A stretch of DNA of 64,000 nt from Eimeria necatrix (GCF_000499385.1 NW_013652052.1:1-64000), one strand, 5' to 3'; positions 32,701 through 42,668 are shown, counted from the stretch's first letter. Numbers and translations: made by a program. Notes: generated by a model not told the origin, from the sequence alone.

Positions 32701-34990
32701 CAGCAAAAACAGCAGCAGCAACTTCAGCAGGGTCTGGCAACGCTGCAGCGCTATCCCCCGCAGCTTCAAGGCTGCTTTGCGCAGCAGCCGCACCACCATC
32801 TGTATGAGCAGCAGCTTCTGCGGCAGCTGCTGAAGGGGCCTCCGCGGGGGCCCCTGCAGCAGCTTCTGCTCGGGCCTCAGGTGGAGGCCTGGTCAAAATC
32901 ACACGCGGCCGGGAATCTGGAGCAGCGACAGCCCCAGAACCCGCCTCAGCAGCAGCAGAGCTGGGCTCCACACTGCTTGCTTCCTTTGCTGCAGCACTCC
33001 TACAAGCCTCTGCTGCAGCTCTTGCTGCAGCCTCAGCTGCAGCCCTAGCGGCTCTGCGGTACCTCTCGGGCACTGTGCGTGTGCGGCGCCAGAAGCCGGG
33101 GCCAGGAACAGGAGTAGGGCGGCGGCCCGGGGAAGAACTGGCAGCAGCAGAGGCAGCAGCAGGGGCAGCACGCGCAGCAGCAGGGGCAGCACGCGCAGCA
33201 GCAGGGGCAGAAGCAGGGGCAGCAGCAGGGGCAGAAGCAGGGGCAGCAGCGGCAGCAGCAGGGGCAGCAGCAGGGGCAGAAGCCGGGGCAGCAGCAGGGG
33301 CAGCAGCAGGGGCAGCAGCAGGGGCCGCGGGGGCAGCAGCTGCAGCGCCCGAGTCGCTGGCCGCAGCGTCGTCGCTCTCCGTCGCAGTTTCGGCGGCCTC
33401 CGCCTCCGCAGCGGCAGCGCGGGCCGTGGCGCGAGCAGCAGCGCGAGCAGCAGCAAAAGCAGCAGCACGAGCAGCAGCACGCGGGACAGTGCCTGCTGCG
33501 TCTGCTGCTGCAGTGTGGTGGGCCATGGGGAGCGGCAGCGCACTGCGGGGCACCCGCAACTTGGCCTCGTACTTGAGGCAGTTGGCCTGCTCGCTGAGGA
33601 CTTCCTGCATGCGCCTGTCCGCGACGCCCAAGAGCCTGCGGAGCTGCGAAAGCAAAGACAAGTCCTGCAGCCTCTTGGCCATGCTGGCGTTGTCCAGGAA
33701 GATGCGGTGTTTGAACTTGGGCTCGCAGGCGAGCATCCAGGCCGCGAGGTTGACGTTGGAGCCGGCGTTGCCCATGCGAGTTCGCTTCAAGGCCGTGAAA
33801 AAGCCCGTCAGGGCCATTCCCAGAGCCCGCGGCACGCAGCTCATATACCTGCGGACTCTGCAGTCGCCGGCGGGGCCGCCCGCCGCCTCCTCCGCCCTCC
33901 AGAGGCTGCTGAAGGCTCTGCTGCGGCGCACGCCGCGCTGCACCCACGGCAAGAGCGAGTTCAGGGCCCGCACGGCCTGGGCCACGGTGGCCCTGCCCAT
34001 GGTGACTGCGGTGAAGAGGGCCTCCGTGGCCGCGGGGGGCCCCGGCAGGGGCCCCCAGGGCCTGCGGCCGCGCGCGTTGCCCAGGAAACGCATCACGCGG
34101 CGCCCGCGGCGAGACATCGTGCAGAAGCGCTTGCGGAAGTACCAGGGCGCCAGCAAGTCGCGGCCCTGGTCCTGCACTTCGTCGGCCACGGCCTCCCACT
34201 GCTGCACCACCCAGGGGTCTGCGAAGAAGCGCACGAAGGCCAGCTCTTGAATGGCCACTGCCAGCAGCAGCACGGAGCAGCCCAGCGAGCTCCGGTCGTC
34301 CAGCAGCGGCAGCACCCGCCGGCCCAGCTTCAGCATGTCAGTCAACTCCTTGAAGAACAAAATGGCCCGCTCGTGCACCCGCTCCGTCGTCAGCCGCTCT
34401 ATGGGCCTCGCCGCGGCCTGCATCAGCGCCTGGCGGTACTCCGGAGTCAGGCAAGAAGACCAGCGGCCCCTGCTGCTCGGCCCCGCCTCCTCTTCTTCGC
34501 TGAAGGCCTCTTCCTTCTCCCCGCCGGAGCTGCTGCCCTCCTCGGAGGCCGCGAGCGCCCGTGCGGAGCCGCGCCGCTGCAGCCACGCGCGCTGTCCCGC
34601 GTAGCACCGAAAAATCAGGTAACCCACAGCTAGCAGAACCACTGCTGCAGCAGCCAAGTAGCTGCCTCTGGACGTCGCCGGCCGCTTCCAGGCCCCCGCG
34701 AACTCCAGACTCCCTTTCGAGGGTTCCAACTGCAACTGAGCTGCTGCCTGCGGAGCCTCCATGCTGCCGCGGCCGCTGCTCGTCGGCGCGATCCAGTTCG
34801 AGTCGCTGGCCTTGTCTGTAAGCTCGCCGCCGGCCGCGGCGGCCGAGAATACCTGCGTTCCTGTTTCCGCAGCAGCCACCGCTGCCGCCAGACCTATAAA
34901 CCCTCCAATAAAACACTGAGAAACATTTTGCCAGAAGCAGCTGCCGCTGCAGCGGCTGAGGCCGCTGCCAGCGTAGCGCCCTACCCGCAT
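29723..34990 (-). CDS. Family member 6: leader, TM, module, giant Ala/Pro/Glu low-complexity tail
   Basis: ATG at 34990, with a TGA in frame just upstream; 1755 residues. Leader core about 27-41 (CFIGGFIGLAAAVAAAETG), membrane segment about 111-128 (LAAAAVVLLAVGYLIFRC). Module: ERAILFFKELTDMLKLGRRV, LPLLDD, VLLLAVAIQELAFVRFFADP, LFTAVTMGRATVAQAVRAL, NSLLPWVQ, CVPRALGMALTGFFTALKR and a last helix DRRMQEVLSEQANCLKYEAK. Behind it lie an Ala/Pro run (33.12-33.35 kb), more Ala-rich and Ser/Pro-rich sequence, long proline-rich repeats of the type GPSPPYPPPPV (30.2-31.6 kb), a basic patch (RRSCRRRARRRVHR) and an Ala/Glu end. Intronless. Much of the tail is made of GCA/GCT/CCN codons, as if it had absorbed the triplet expansions of the neighbouring repeat-rich block. 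The TAA lies inside a perfect GTAAGT donor sequence, so a spliced longer form is possible. Confidence 0.8.
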   Translation of the reverse strand: MRVGRYAGSGLSRCSGSCFWQNVSQCFIGGFIGLAAAVAAAETGTQVFSAAAAGGELTDKASDSNWIAPTSSGRGSMEAPQAAAQLQLEPSKGSLEFAGAWKRPATSRGSYLAAAAVVLLAVGYLIFRCYAGQRAWLQRRGSARALAASEEGSSSGGEKEEAFSEEEEAGPSSRGRWSSCLTPEYRQALMQAAARPIERLTTERVHERAILFFKELTDMLKLGRRVLPLLDDRSSLGCSVLLLAVAIQELAFVRFFADPWVVQQWEAVADEVQDQGRDLLAPWYFRKRFCTMSRRGRRVMRFLGNARGRRPWGPLPGPPAATEALFTAVTMGRATVAQAVRALNSLLPWVQRGVRRSRAFSSLWRAEEAAGGPAGDCRVRRYMSCVPRALGMALTGFFTALKRTRMGNAGSNVNLAAWMLACEPKFKHRIFLDNASMAKRLQDLSLLSQLRRLLGVADRRMQEVLSEQANCLKYEAKLRVPRSALPLPMAHHTAAADAAGTVPRAAARAAAFAAARAAARATARAAAAEAEAAETATESDDAAASDSGAAAAAPAAPAAAPAAAPAAAPASAPAAAPAAAAAAPASAPAAAPASAPAAARAAPAAARAAPAAASAAASSSPGRRPTPVPGPGFWRRTRTVPERYRRAARAAAEAAARAAAEACRSAAAKEASSVEPSSAAAEAGSGAVAAPDSRPRVILTRPPPEARAEAAAGAPAEAPSAAAAEAAAHTDGGAAAAQSSLEAAGDSAAALPDPAEVAAAVFAAAPAAFAVAPPVFTTAPSTSAFAPTYLQTLHAPPPTLAPPPGVILAPVIPFPPVIPFVHGPAVVPPAAGVYHITTVTQPVEDPSSTVEAHPDDRPEASKPPQHGSSGGDDTSDNASVLSEPPGPSEPRPCSAPPAPDSSSAPEPHVPPASSSPEPLVRQASSSSESLATDASAASPQRSARCSVGSESPATDLSTALEQIDSDPPSVSDGPDDGSAASDPPAEGPSSSSAVSSDYRSAVSSPIPDYPAAASAPPVDHPAAPSSPVVQYPTSASAPPGDAHSTLPDTHTGASSSEGSAVDSSSAASSLSVGGALPCPEAPSVTSSAASAASTPPVDAHASSGPQPLDPNAAEQNPFCPPGVGSCPSIGLVAFHPQLPGAPPAFTGPPFGTFPPYLGPPAGPPTGYPARGFPRPRAFTPRGSQRPSADNGGTFRHPVPGRFPTYPGPPFGPPPPGAPPVGPVPTHPDPPFGPNAFVQMPSDPHELFPAFGGPHPGYPTAPVGAHPAYPPPPFGPHPAFPPPPVGPHPAYPPPPAGPFVYPPHLLGVFLGYPPPPVGPNPAYPPPSADPNPAYAAPPAGDQTGQLPAEDPAAEHPPPSDPATDSPSSPADPPSQHQPSPVKSPTDYLGSPAGSAADNSLPPNVPPEHLQPPVAPDPVNPPPAASVDSTYPGPAFGPPSVYTPRPAGPSPAFLPPGVGPNAAYPPPPIGPSPPYPPPPVGPSPPYPPPPVGPSPPYPPPPNGHFPPYPPPPIGPSPAYPPAFAGPSAYPPPPFGPPDYGPRPAVPPTYPLPPIGPPTYPSLPMVAVPVFPPPPVGPHPEYPPPSADSLPVYPPVPVGPVPMYQGPFVPPHPSLEASSPSVAADSSHSSVEVADSADSGSHGAATLPRRSCRRRARRRVHRSISVSAVPSDFSANFWGAQGAPAVLAEAALEAEAESGAEAEAEAAAESGAKAVAEDAAEAAAEAEAAAEAEAAAETEAAAEAAAEARAEIETESAV
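30180..31640 (-). repeat. Proline-rich degenerate repeats in member 6
   Basis: Imperfect 12-16 residue units (GPSPPYPPPPV, GPHPAYPPPPV and variants). The short GGAGGGGGTGG core recurs on the plus strand. It codes for a probably extended, polyproline-like stretch. Confidence 0.8.
33120..33350 (-). repeat. Ala/Pro run in member 6
   Basis: Repeated GCAGCAGGGGCA-type sequence on the plus strand, read on the minus strand as alternating poly-Ala and Ala-Pro. Confidence 0.8.
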
Positions 34991-35544
34991 CGCCTCCAGC
35001 CACACTCAGTATGGCGATCCCCAAAATTCGACCCCAACAAAACGCCAAATTTCAAGGAGGGCCTACGAAGCCCGTAGTAAGGAGTCGTAGTTTCGGCCTT
35101 TGCTTGTGTCTTTGTTGCTCTTTTGCGCGCAGCCGATGACCTGCCTCAGACGCCTGGCTGCAGCACAAGCACTACTTCGTAGTGCACGCAGCGCCCCAGA
35201 GCCTGTTTGGCTCTTTTTTGTTCCTTGGAGAGAAGAAATAAACCCCGAAAAAAAATTATTATTAGAAAAAAGATTCCCTGAGGGCTCCCCACAGACGCCA
35301 CCGGGCCGCATTACTTGTCCACTGCGGCAATGGTGGGAAGCCACGTTAACAGGGAAGGCAGTGAAAGCGATATGTCCACCAGAGTGAAACTCAGGCAACT
35401 AATACTATTTTTCATCGTTAAGCTTTATATTTCAGAGTTTCTCCCGCCGTTTCAAAGATAACCCGTTGAGCCGCGGTGTGTCCTGTCCTTCTGTTTCACG
35501 GGGCCACTGGCAGATGGAGCAGCCGAAGAAGAGCTGCTTCCGTA

Positions 35545-35617
35545 TCCGTCGTAGTCTAGGTGGTTAGGATACGCGGCTCTCACCCGCGCGACCCGGGTTC
35601 AAGTCCCGGCGACGGAA
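35545..35617 (+). tRNA. tRNA-Glu (anticodon CTC)
   Basis: Acceptor arms TCCGTCG (35545-35551) and CGACGGA (35610-35616) pair fully, discriminator A at 35617. The A-box region TAGTCTAGGTGGTTAGGAT and the B box GGGTTCAAGTCCC are intact. The anticodon stem CGCGG/CCGCG closes the loop CTCTCAC with CTC at 35579-35581. There is no intron. A T-run follows about 15-20 bases downstream, as for a polymerase III terminator. It lies between member 6 and the repeat-rich block. Confidence 0.96.
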
Positions 35618-36542
35618 CGTTTTGTTTGCTTTCTTTTATCAGTCTAACTAAGCTCCCTAATTGGTTTTTGATGCTAATGTTGCTTCTTTTCCACTTAAGC
35701 ACTCTCAGCCCTATTCTCGCCGCTACAGCGCAAAGCGCAGCAGGCAGCTGCGCGGCGCTGTGTAACAACAGGATATCGACGGCTGCTGCCGGCCCACTGG
35801 AGTGAAGCGAAGCGCAACTAATTGTCTCCGATGGGCTTTTTAAGAAGAGAAACTAAAAAGGGAGTCGTGTGGAATTAAATATAATGAATGTACTCCAGCC
35901 CGCTTCAGGCCAGTGCCCGCCACCACTCCAGGTGGGGGCAGCTACACAATCTGCTGGTTCTGGCTGTGGCTCAAGGGTTAGCATTTTGAGTCTTTAAGTC
36001 CGTTTACATTTAGAAGAAAACAGAAGGAAAATTAAGGGACTTGCGGAGTATCCTTTTTGGCAGCCTGCGGCGTGACCTGCATGTGCTGCCGCTGTTTCGT
36101 TGCGCCTGGGATCCCCGCTGCGCGACACAGGGGTTTGCGGCGGCTCTTCACTGGGTGTTTTGCCTCTTTTTGTGTCTCTTTTTTGTTCTTTAGATCGCAT
36201 GAAGGGCAATTGGGGCCTTTAGTCTCTGTCTCGGCGCGGCTTGCAGTGCCGCCTCTGTCCCCCTCAGTCTGTCGCCCAGATGCTGTTCTTGAAGACGGGC
36301 TCCAAGCCTAAACCCTAAACCCTAAACCCTCGGGGGACTTCTCAAACCCTCCTCGATGTAGTTGGTGGCGCGTCTCTGTGTCTCTTTCCTGCCTGGCGGC
36401 GGCTCTGCCTTCTCTCCTGGACTCTGCGCTCCTTGGGGCCTCCGCCAGCTGGCTGTTTGTGTCTCCAGCGGGCCTCTTGACCACTCAAAGGCCTCCTTGG
36501 AGAGCCATTTGCTTCTTTTTAGCATTCTTGCGAGGATTTAAA
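35618..36542. other. Spacer; first telomere-like repeat
   Basis: No gene is supported. Three AAACCCT units at about 36307-36330 are the first telomere-like repeats of the window and mark the start of the repeat-rich block upstream of the transporter gene. Confidence 0.6.
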
Positions 36543-37434
36543 ATGGTTGAAATTCGAATTGCCCACACCTCGTCCACTGTCGATGCAGCCAAGCCTCTCC
36601 AGCAGCACCACGGGCTCTCTCAGCCCAAGTCCGCGGCCGCGCAGGGGCCCCCCCTGGGGGCCCCCCTGCATCCCCAGGAGGCGCTGTTTCCGCGGCCGCT
36701 GGCTTGCTGCGGGATCTCCGCAGCAGCTGCTGCTGCTGCGGAGCGGCCGCGCAGCAGCTGCAGCAGCAGCAGCAGCGGGGAGCGTTTCGTGAGCAGCAGC
36801 AGCAGCAGCATGGAGACGGAGGGCCTGTGCGTGGGGCTGCGGAGCGTGGCGATTGAGCCGACGTGCAGCAGCAGCCCGCCGCAGCTTGGGGCGCAGCAGC
36901 AGCAGCGCGCAGCAGCAGCAGCAGCAGCGGCTCGCGCTGCTGCGGCGAGCCTCGCAGCAGAGGGGCCCCCCGGGGGCCCCCCGAGCCCCAAAGACCGCCA
37001 GGGGGGCCCCCGAGAAGTGACTTTTGGATTTATTACCTTTCTTTTCTGCGGAGTGGCCTCGCTGGTGTGCTGGCAGTCGCTGCTGGGCATGCTGCCCTAC
37101 ATCGAGCAGCACGCCTACGGGGGGGCCCCCTACGGCAACAGCGTCTTAGGCATTTACCAAGTGGGGTGCATTGCTGTTCAATTATTATTTATTTTCTTTA
37201 TTGATGCAATGAAACCCTCTTTGGTGGTTTCTGCGGTGCTCTGCGACGCCGCGCTGGCCGCGCTGCTGCCGCTCGTGCTCACCAGGTGTACGTACACCCC
37301 AAGCCTCCTCCTCTTCCACGCCGTCGCTCTCCTCTTCGGAGTCTGCGCTGGGATCGTCTCCGGGGGATCGATTGCCCTCGCCTCCTCCCTCCCCTTTGGC
37401 TTCATTGGCTCCTTCTCCATGGGTCCGTCTGCTG

Positions 37435-37470
<36 letters not shown>

Positions 37471-37970
37471 GGGAGCCGCTGCTGTTGGTGCCGCCGCGCG
37501 GCCGCTGCTGCTGCCCCGGAGCAGCTGCTGCACCTGCTGCTGCGGAGACGCTGCTGCTGCTGCTGCGGACTCGCTGCTGCTGCTCTGAATCGCTGCTGCA
37601 CCTGCCGCTGCAGAGTCGCGGCTGCTGCGGAGTCGCTGCTGCTGCTGCTGAGGGATTGCTGCTGGTGCTGCGGAGTAGCTGCTGCTGCTGCAAAGTAGCT
37701 GCTGCCGCTGCTGCTGCAAAGCAGCTGCTGCCGCTGCTGCCGCGGAGTCGCTGCTGCAGCTGCTGCGGAGTAGCTGCTGCTGCTGCGGAGCCGCTGCTGC
37801 TGCTGCTGCTGGGGAATCGCTGCTGTGGAATCGCTGCTGCTGCTGCTGCTGCGTTGTCTTGGGGGGAGTCCTCGTCTGTTCCGCTTCTGCAAGGCTTCTG
37901 CAGCTGCTGATGGGCCGCCACGGCAGCTGCTGCTGCTGGGCCTTCCCGCCTGCTGCTGCTCGTCTGCCAT

Positions 37971-38008
<38 letters not shown>

Positions 38009-38703
38009 CCCTGCAGGTCAGGGTGTGTGCGGCATCGTCGCCTTCGTAGTTAACTTGGTGGCCTCGCGCTACCTCTTCGACTTGGCCACTTATCAAGGAG
38101 CCGTGCACATGTTCTGGTGAGCACAGCTAGCTGCACAGCTAGCTGCACAGCTAGCTGCACAGCTAGCTGCATAGCTAGCTGCATAGCTAGCTGCATAGCT
38201 TGCTGCACAGCTAGCTGCATAGCTTGCTGCACAGCTAGTTGCATTGCTAGCTGCACAGCTAGCTGCATAGCTAGCTGCACAGCTAGCTGCATAGCTAGCT
38301 GCACAGCTAGCTGCACAGCTAGTTGCGTGGCTAGCTGCACGGCTAGTTGCATGGCTAGCTGCACAGCTAGCCGCGCAGCCAGCTGCGGGCGCGTCTAGCC
38401 GGCGGCCACAGCTAGCCAACCCGTAGCTAGCCGCTGGCTAGCAGCTAGCCGCTGGGTAGTCAGGCAGCAAGTGGCTAGCTGGCTGCAGCATGAGGCGCAG
38501 CAGCAGAGGCCGTTAGGCCCCACTTTGTTTTTGCTGCGCCATCCGTGGAGCTGCTGCTGCTGCTGCTTCTGTTTTTGCTGCAGGCTGGTTTTTGGGGCAA
38601 GTGCAGCGGTGTCTCTGGTGTCAGCTGTGCTGCTGCTGGCGTCGCTGCAGCAGCCGTGGGCTCGCGGAGGGCTGCAGCGGTACTGGGTGGCGAAGCGCGC
38701 GCG

Positions 38704-38737
<34 letters not shown>

Positions 38738-39058
38738 CAGGAAGAGCAGGAGGGCTCCCGGACGCGGTGCGGCGTGTGGTCGCTGTCGTGCGCGTGCTCT
38801 GCTGCAGCAGCTGCTGCTCCGCAGCCGCCGCAGCAGCAAAGCGCGTGGCAGCGTTTCCTGCGGCGGTGGAGAGGAACCCACGCAGCAGCAGCAGAAGCAG
38901 CAGCAGCAGTGAGAGCAGCAGGAGACGCGCGGACGCAGGAGCTGGTGGTGATCCGCAAGGGCGCGGGGAGCAGCAGCAGCAGCCTGACGAGCCCGCGCAG
39001 CAGCAGCAGCAGCTTCTGGCGGCTGCAGCCCGAAGGCGCCGAGACGGAAGGCGCCCCC

Positions 39059-39096
<38 letters not shown>

Positions 39097-39646
39097 GGAG
39101 ATCGACGAGAGCACGCTGCCGTCGCGCGGCTGGCGGCACGTTGCTGCTGCCAGCTGGCCGTACTTGTTCAGCGTGTTCTTCACGCTGGCTGTGAGCATGC
39201 ACTTGTACCCGCGGGTGGGGCCAATTGGCTGGAGCAGCAGCAGCAAAAGTGCAGCAAATGAACAATATATAATATTATTTGGAGTGTTTTGCATGGGGGA
39301 CTTCGTGGGAAAGGCGCTGCCGGACCTGTCGAGACACCCCAGGCTCCGCTGGCTGCGGCTCTCCCGCCGCGCGCTGCTGCTGCTGGTGCTGCTGCGGCCG
39401 CTGCTGGGAATCTTCTTTGTTCTCGGCACTGTCTTCGTGGAACATCCCTTTTTTAATTCTTTTGCTCTTTACTTTTTCCTAATTGCTGCTCTCGCGGTCA
39501 CCAACGGCTGCTGCGCCACCACTGCCATTGCTGGCGCCTGTGCTGCTGTCCCAAGATTCGAGGAAAAGGAAATCGTCGGGCCTGCTGCAGTGCTGCTGCT
39601 GCTCCTGGGCATTGCCTGTGGGGTCTACTCTGCCTACATCTACTGA
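36543..39646 (+). CDS. Equilibrative nucleoside transporter (ENT/SLC29 family), three exons
   Basis: Exons 36543-37422, 38017-38116 and 38584-39646 (phases 1 and 2; GT-AG: GTCCGT/CTGCAG, GTGAGC/CTGCAG) join to 2043 nt, 680 residues. ENT features: first membrane segment with LLGMLPYIEQHAYGG and GNSVLGIYQ, the segment SGGSIALASSLPFGFIG running across the first junction into SMGQGVCGIVAFVVNLV, then after a long loop LFSVFFTLAVSMHLYP, a GDFVGKALPDL segment, RPLLGIFFVLGTVF, and the C-terminal LAVTNGCCATTAIAG plus GIACGVYSAYIY. These are the conserved ENT positions. Poly-Ala/Ser/Gln runs occupy the N-terminal tail and the large central cytoplasmic loop, both known to be variable in ENTs. Coccidians cannot make purines, so such carriers import host nucleosides or nucleobases across the plasma membrane; substrate and localisation here are inferred. 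The ATG at 36543 is the first in the frame. Confidence 0.9.
37423..38016 (+). repeat. Intron 1 of the transporter: CTG-rich
   Basis: Almost entirely CTG/CGG-type triplets on the sense strand between GTCCGT and CTGCAG. The frame of exon 1 remains open for about 160 codons into the intron, so a retained intron would add an Ala/Leu/Cys-rich stretch. Confidence 0.8.
38120..38470 (+). repeat. Intron 2 of the transporter: GCTAGCTGCACA minisatellite
   Basis: About 20 copies of a 12-bp unit (AGCTAGCTGCAC and the variant AGCTAGCTGCAT) followed by degenerate GCTAGC sequence. It fills most of intron 2. Confidence 0.9.
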
Positions 39647-40285
39647 GCAGCAGCAGCAGCAGCAACAGCAACAACAGCAACAGCAACAGCAGCAGCTGCG
39701 GCGGCACGGCAGGCCTTGCTGCTGCAACAAGCGGCAGTGGCAGCAACTGCATAGCCAGCAACTAGAACAGCGCTGCAGCAGCTGGTTCCCAATGGATGTG
39801 GCTCCCACTACAGCAGCAGCAGCAGCTGCTGCAGCAGGAGCAGCAGGTGGCCCTTTGGTTTGGTTTTGGCAGCTTCAGGAGCGCTGAGTGCCAAAGGCAA
39901 AGAGAGAAAAAGGAAGAAGACAGAGAAGATGAGCGACTAAATAAAGGAATGGACAGAAAGACCAAGAGGCGAACAGATGCGCTGTTGCTGCAGCAGCAGC
40001 AACAGCAGCAGCAGCATTATTTGTGCCTGCTGCATGCAGCCTCGGCGGGGGCTGCATGTACATCATTAACTCGAAAAACGTTGAACAGCAGGGGCAGCAG
40101 CAACTGCAGCAGCTGCTGCTGCCGCTGAGTGCTGCAGCGAAAGTCCTTCGCAGTGCAGCAGCAGCAACAGCAGCAGCGAGCTCGCCCTCTCCCTGCAGTC
40201 ACTAGGGACCGTTGCTTTCTTTGGCGGAGTGCATGCGCCGTAATATTGCATGTTGGTCATCATATGTACGTACATTTCATCTGCA

Positions 40286-40324
<39 letters not shown>

Positions 40325-40330
40325 ATAGCT
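39647..40330. repeat. CAG-rich 3' flank of the transporter
   Basis: Several (CAG)n and CAGCAA runs behind the transporter stop, with a 12-bp palindrome ATGTACGTACAT at 40264-40275. No gene is supported. Confidence 0.6.
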
Positions 40331-40419
40331 TTGACAGACGCCAAGTTGTACAGCTAGACGAATAGTACGGCGCCGTAAGGGTCCTGCGCCGGGCCCAAGG
40401 CGCTCCAGCCCCCTGGCAA

Positions 40420-40720
40420 GCTAGCTGGCTCAAACGACCAGCTAGCTGGCTAGCTAGCCAGCTAGCTGGCTAGCTGACCAGCTAGCTGGCTTGCTCGGCG
40501 GCTAGCTACTGGCCGGAAAGCTGCCGGCCAGCCAAGCCCATTGTTAGTATTCCTCGGCCCGTCTCTGCAGCTAGCTGGAACCAGCCACCGAAGCAGTGGT
40601 GGCTGGCGAGCTAGCTGCCCAGCTAGACCCCAGCCTAGCTAGCTAGCTAGCTGGCTCGTCCGCCAGCCAGCCAGCTGGCTAGCTAAATAGCTAGCTAGCC
40701 AGCTAGCTAGCCATTAATTT
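40420..40720. repeat. GCTAGC/GCCAGC satellite block
   Basis: Irregular alternation of GCTAGCTGGCTAGCTAGCC-like sequence, self-complementary at short scale. No coding evidence. Confidence 0.8.
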
Positions 40721-40917
40721 GCCTATATTTGCCGCGGTGGTTTTCCAGCACTTGCTGGGAATGCCCTCAGCGCAACAAACAGGAAACCACCCAAATTAAA
40801 AACAGCGAGGACGGGGCAGCCACAAAGAAATAAGAACTAGAGTGCAGCAGCAGCAGCAGCCGCAGAGGCAACAGCAGCAGCAGCGACAGCTAAGCACCGG
40901 CAGCAGCGGCCACAGTT

Positions 40918-40948
<31 letters not shown>

Positions 40949-41067
40949 AGCGTAGACGGACGAAATTATCAAGCTGTTTTAAAGGAGCCAAACTCAAAGT
41001 CAGGCCCCATTGCGAATGCAGCGGGGCGGCAGAGGCGCACTGGGCCTGCCGTAACTGCTGCTGCTGT

Positions 41068-41105
<38 letters not shown>

Positions 41106-41214
41106 GTAGCAGGAGCAGGCTGCGAGACGGGTCTACAGTTGCTAGCCCTGGGAAGACACATATGACTCAATGGCACCGGAGACTTCCCGCTGCCCTCCAA
41201 TAGGCCTAGCGGGG

Positions 41215-42060
41215 CTTCGCGGGGCCCCATGCGCTTCGCCTAAAGGGCCCCCGGGGGCCCCCTGGGGGCCCCCAGGGGGCCCCCAGGGGGCCCCCTGGGG
41301 GCCCCGAGGGCCCCCTGCCCGCCCCTGCGGCTTCGGAAGGCGCGTCAAAGACTCCCTGCGGGACTAGCGCGGCCCCGGGGCCCCCCGGGCTCCTGTGGGG
41401 CCCCTCGGGGGCCCCTCGGGGGCCCCTCGGGCTTCTGTGGGGCCCCCCGGCGGCCCCCCAGGGAAGCCCCGCCGGCGAACCCCAGGGGCCCCCCGGGGGC
41501 CACCAGGTGAGGCCAAGGGCAGCAGGCTCTGAGGGAGAGACTCCTTGTGTCGGCTTCTTTCGAAAGAACTCGCGCTGCGTAAAGCCGGTGGGGCTGTCTC
41601 TTACTCCTCTCTTTGTTTTGTGTAGGGCGGGGGCCCCCAGACCCCTTTTCTGGGGGCCCCAGAAGCCTTGTGCTGGGGCCCCCTTGAACTTGAGAAAGAA
41701 CTAAACTAGGAGAGCCTCAAACCCTGACAAACAGGATATATATTTGTTTGTTTGTGTCCCGAAGAAAACGCCCAAGGCCTCTTTAGGCCCACTTTGTGTC
41801 TTGGCCAGCCACGGGCTTCTCGGGGGCCCCCTGGGGCCCCCCAGCGTGCCTTTGGGGGCCCCCGTGGCTCCGCCAGTACGCGCATCGAAAGTAAGGCGCA
41901 ACGGAAGTCAAGTGTTGCGTGGGGGCCCCTCCGGGGCCCCCCAGGGACCCCTCGGGGGCCCCCCGGGGACCCCTCGGGGCCCCCCCGGGGACTCCTGGGG
42001 GCCCCTGGGGGCCCCTGGGGGCCCCTGGGGGCCCCCGAAGGAGCCCCCAGTGAACTTTGC
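41215..42060. repeat. GGGGCCCC-rich block
   Basis: Repeated GGGGCCCCC and GGGGGCCCCTCGGGG blocks, interrupted by a more ordinary segment at about 41510-41800. The long Gly/Pro open frames here on both strands are consequences of the composition. Confidence 0.85.
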
Positions 42061-42095
42061 CCTCCTTTGGGGCTTTGCATGCGGCCCAAGATGAG

Positions 42096-42452
42096 TCAAC
42101 CCAGAAGAGAGTCCGGGGAACTGGAAGGCGAGGGGATGTGAGTTTCCGCCTGAGAGGAACACAAAGAAGCTGCGGGGCTGGGGGCTGGGCTGTTGGCTTT
42201 GCTGGACTTTGGCCTGCTTCTGCATTGTCTGGAGCGGCTCTTGAACGCGGCCCCCGTGCGCCGGCGCGGCGGCCGCTGCTGCTGCTGCGGCTGCTGCTGC
42301 TGCTGCGGCTGCTGCGGCTGCTGCTGCTGCGGCTGCGGCTGCTGTGGCTGCGGTTCCTGCGGCAGCAGCTGCTGCTGCGCCTGCGCCCCTGGCCCCAGCA
42401 GCACAGGCCGCGGCTCCGGCTGCGCCTGACCGCCCGGCAGCGCCCCTCGGCC

Positions 42453-42489
<37 letters not shown>

Positions 42490-42668
42490 TCTCTCTCCAC
42501 ACTCAGTATGAAGGAGTCCAGCAAATCAACTTGCCGATTCCATAAGTGAATGCAGTAGGAACCCTCAGCAGAAGAGCCATCTGCCTGTGCGCTTAACTCG
42601 AGAAGTTCGGCAGAGGGTTCCCCGAGGTGTCTGTACACCTGAGGCTGGTCGGGAAAGCTAGCGCACAT
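42096..42668 (-). CDS. Unassigned ORF or exon with Ala and Gln/Pro runs
   Basis: A 190-codon frame. Its N-terminal part (FPDQPQVYRHLGEPSAELLE, then CIHLWNRQVDLLDSFILSVE) is not low complexity. It is followed by poly-Ala, a Gln/Pro stretch and a basic Ser-rich part. The codons for QVYRHL come from a copy of the dispersed palindrome. No family is recognised, no splice partners are assigned, and the head may be an exon piece. It may also be a chance frame through CAG repeats. Confidence 0.22.

Noticed and set aside
33075..34633. Long antisense ORFs (about 370-390 codons) opposite member 6
   Set aside because: High GC and Ala-codon repeats remove stops on both strands. No family similarity or leader.
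36378..36542. N-terminal extension of the transporter
   Set aside because: The frame is open but begins on GTG; the first ATG is at 36543.
41744..42545. Gly/Pro- and Cys/Leu-rich ORFs on both strands
   Set aside because: Produced by GGGGCCCC and CTG repeats; no non-repetitive domain.
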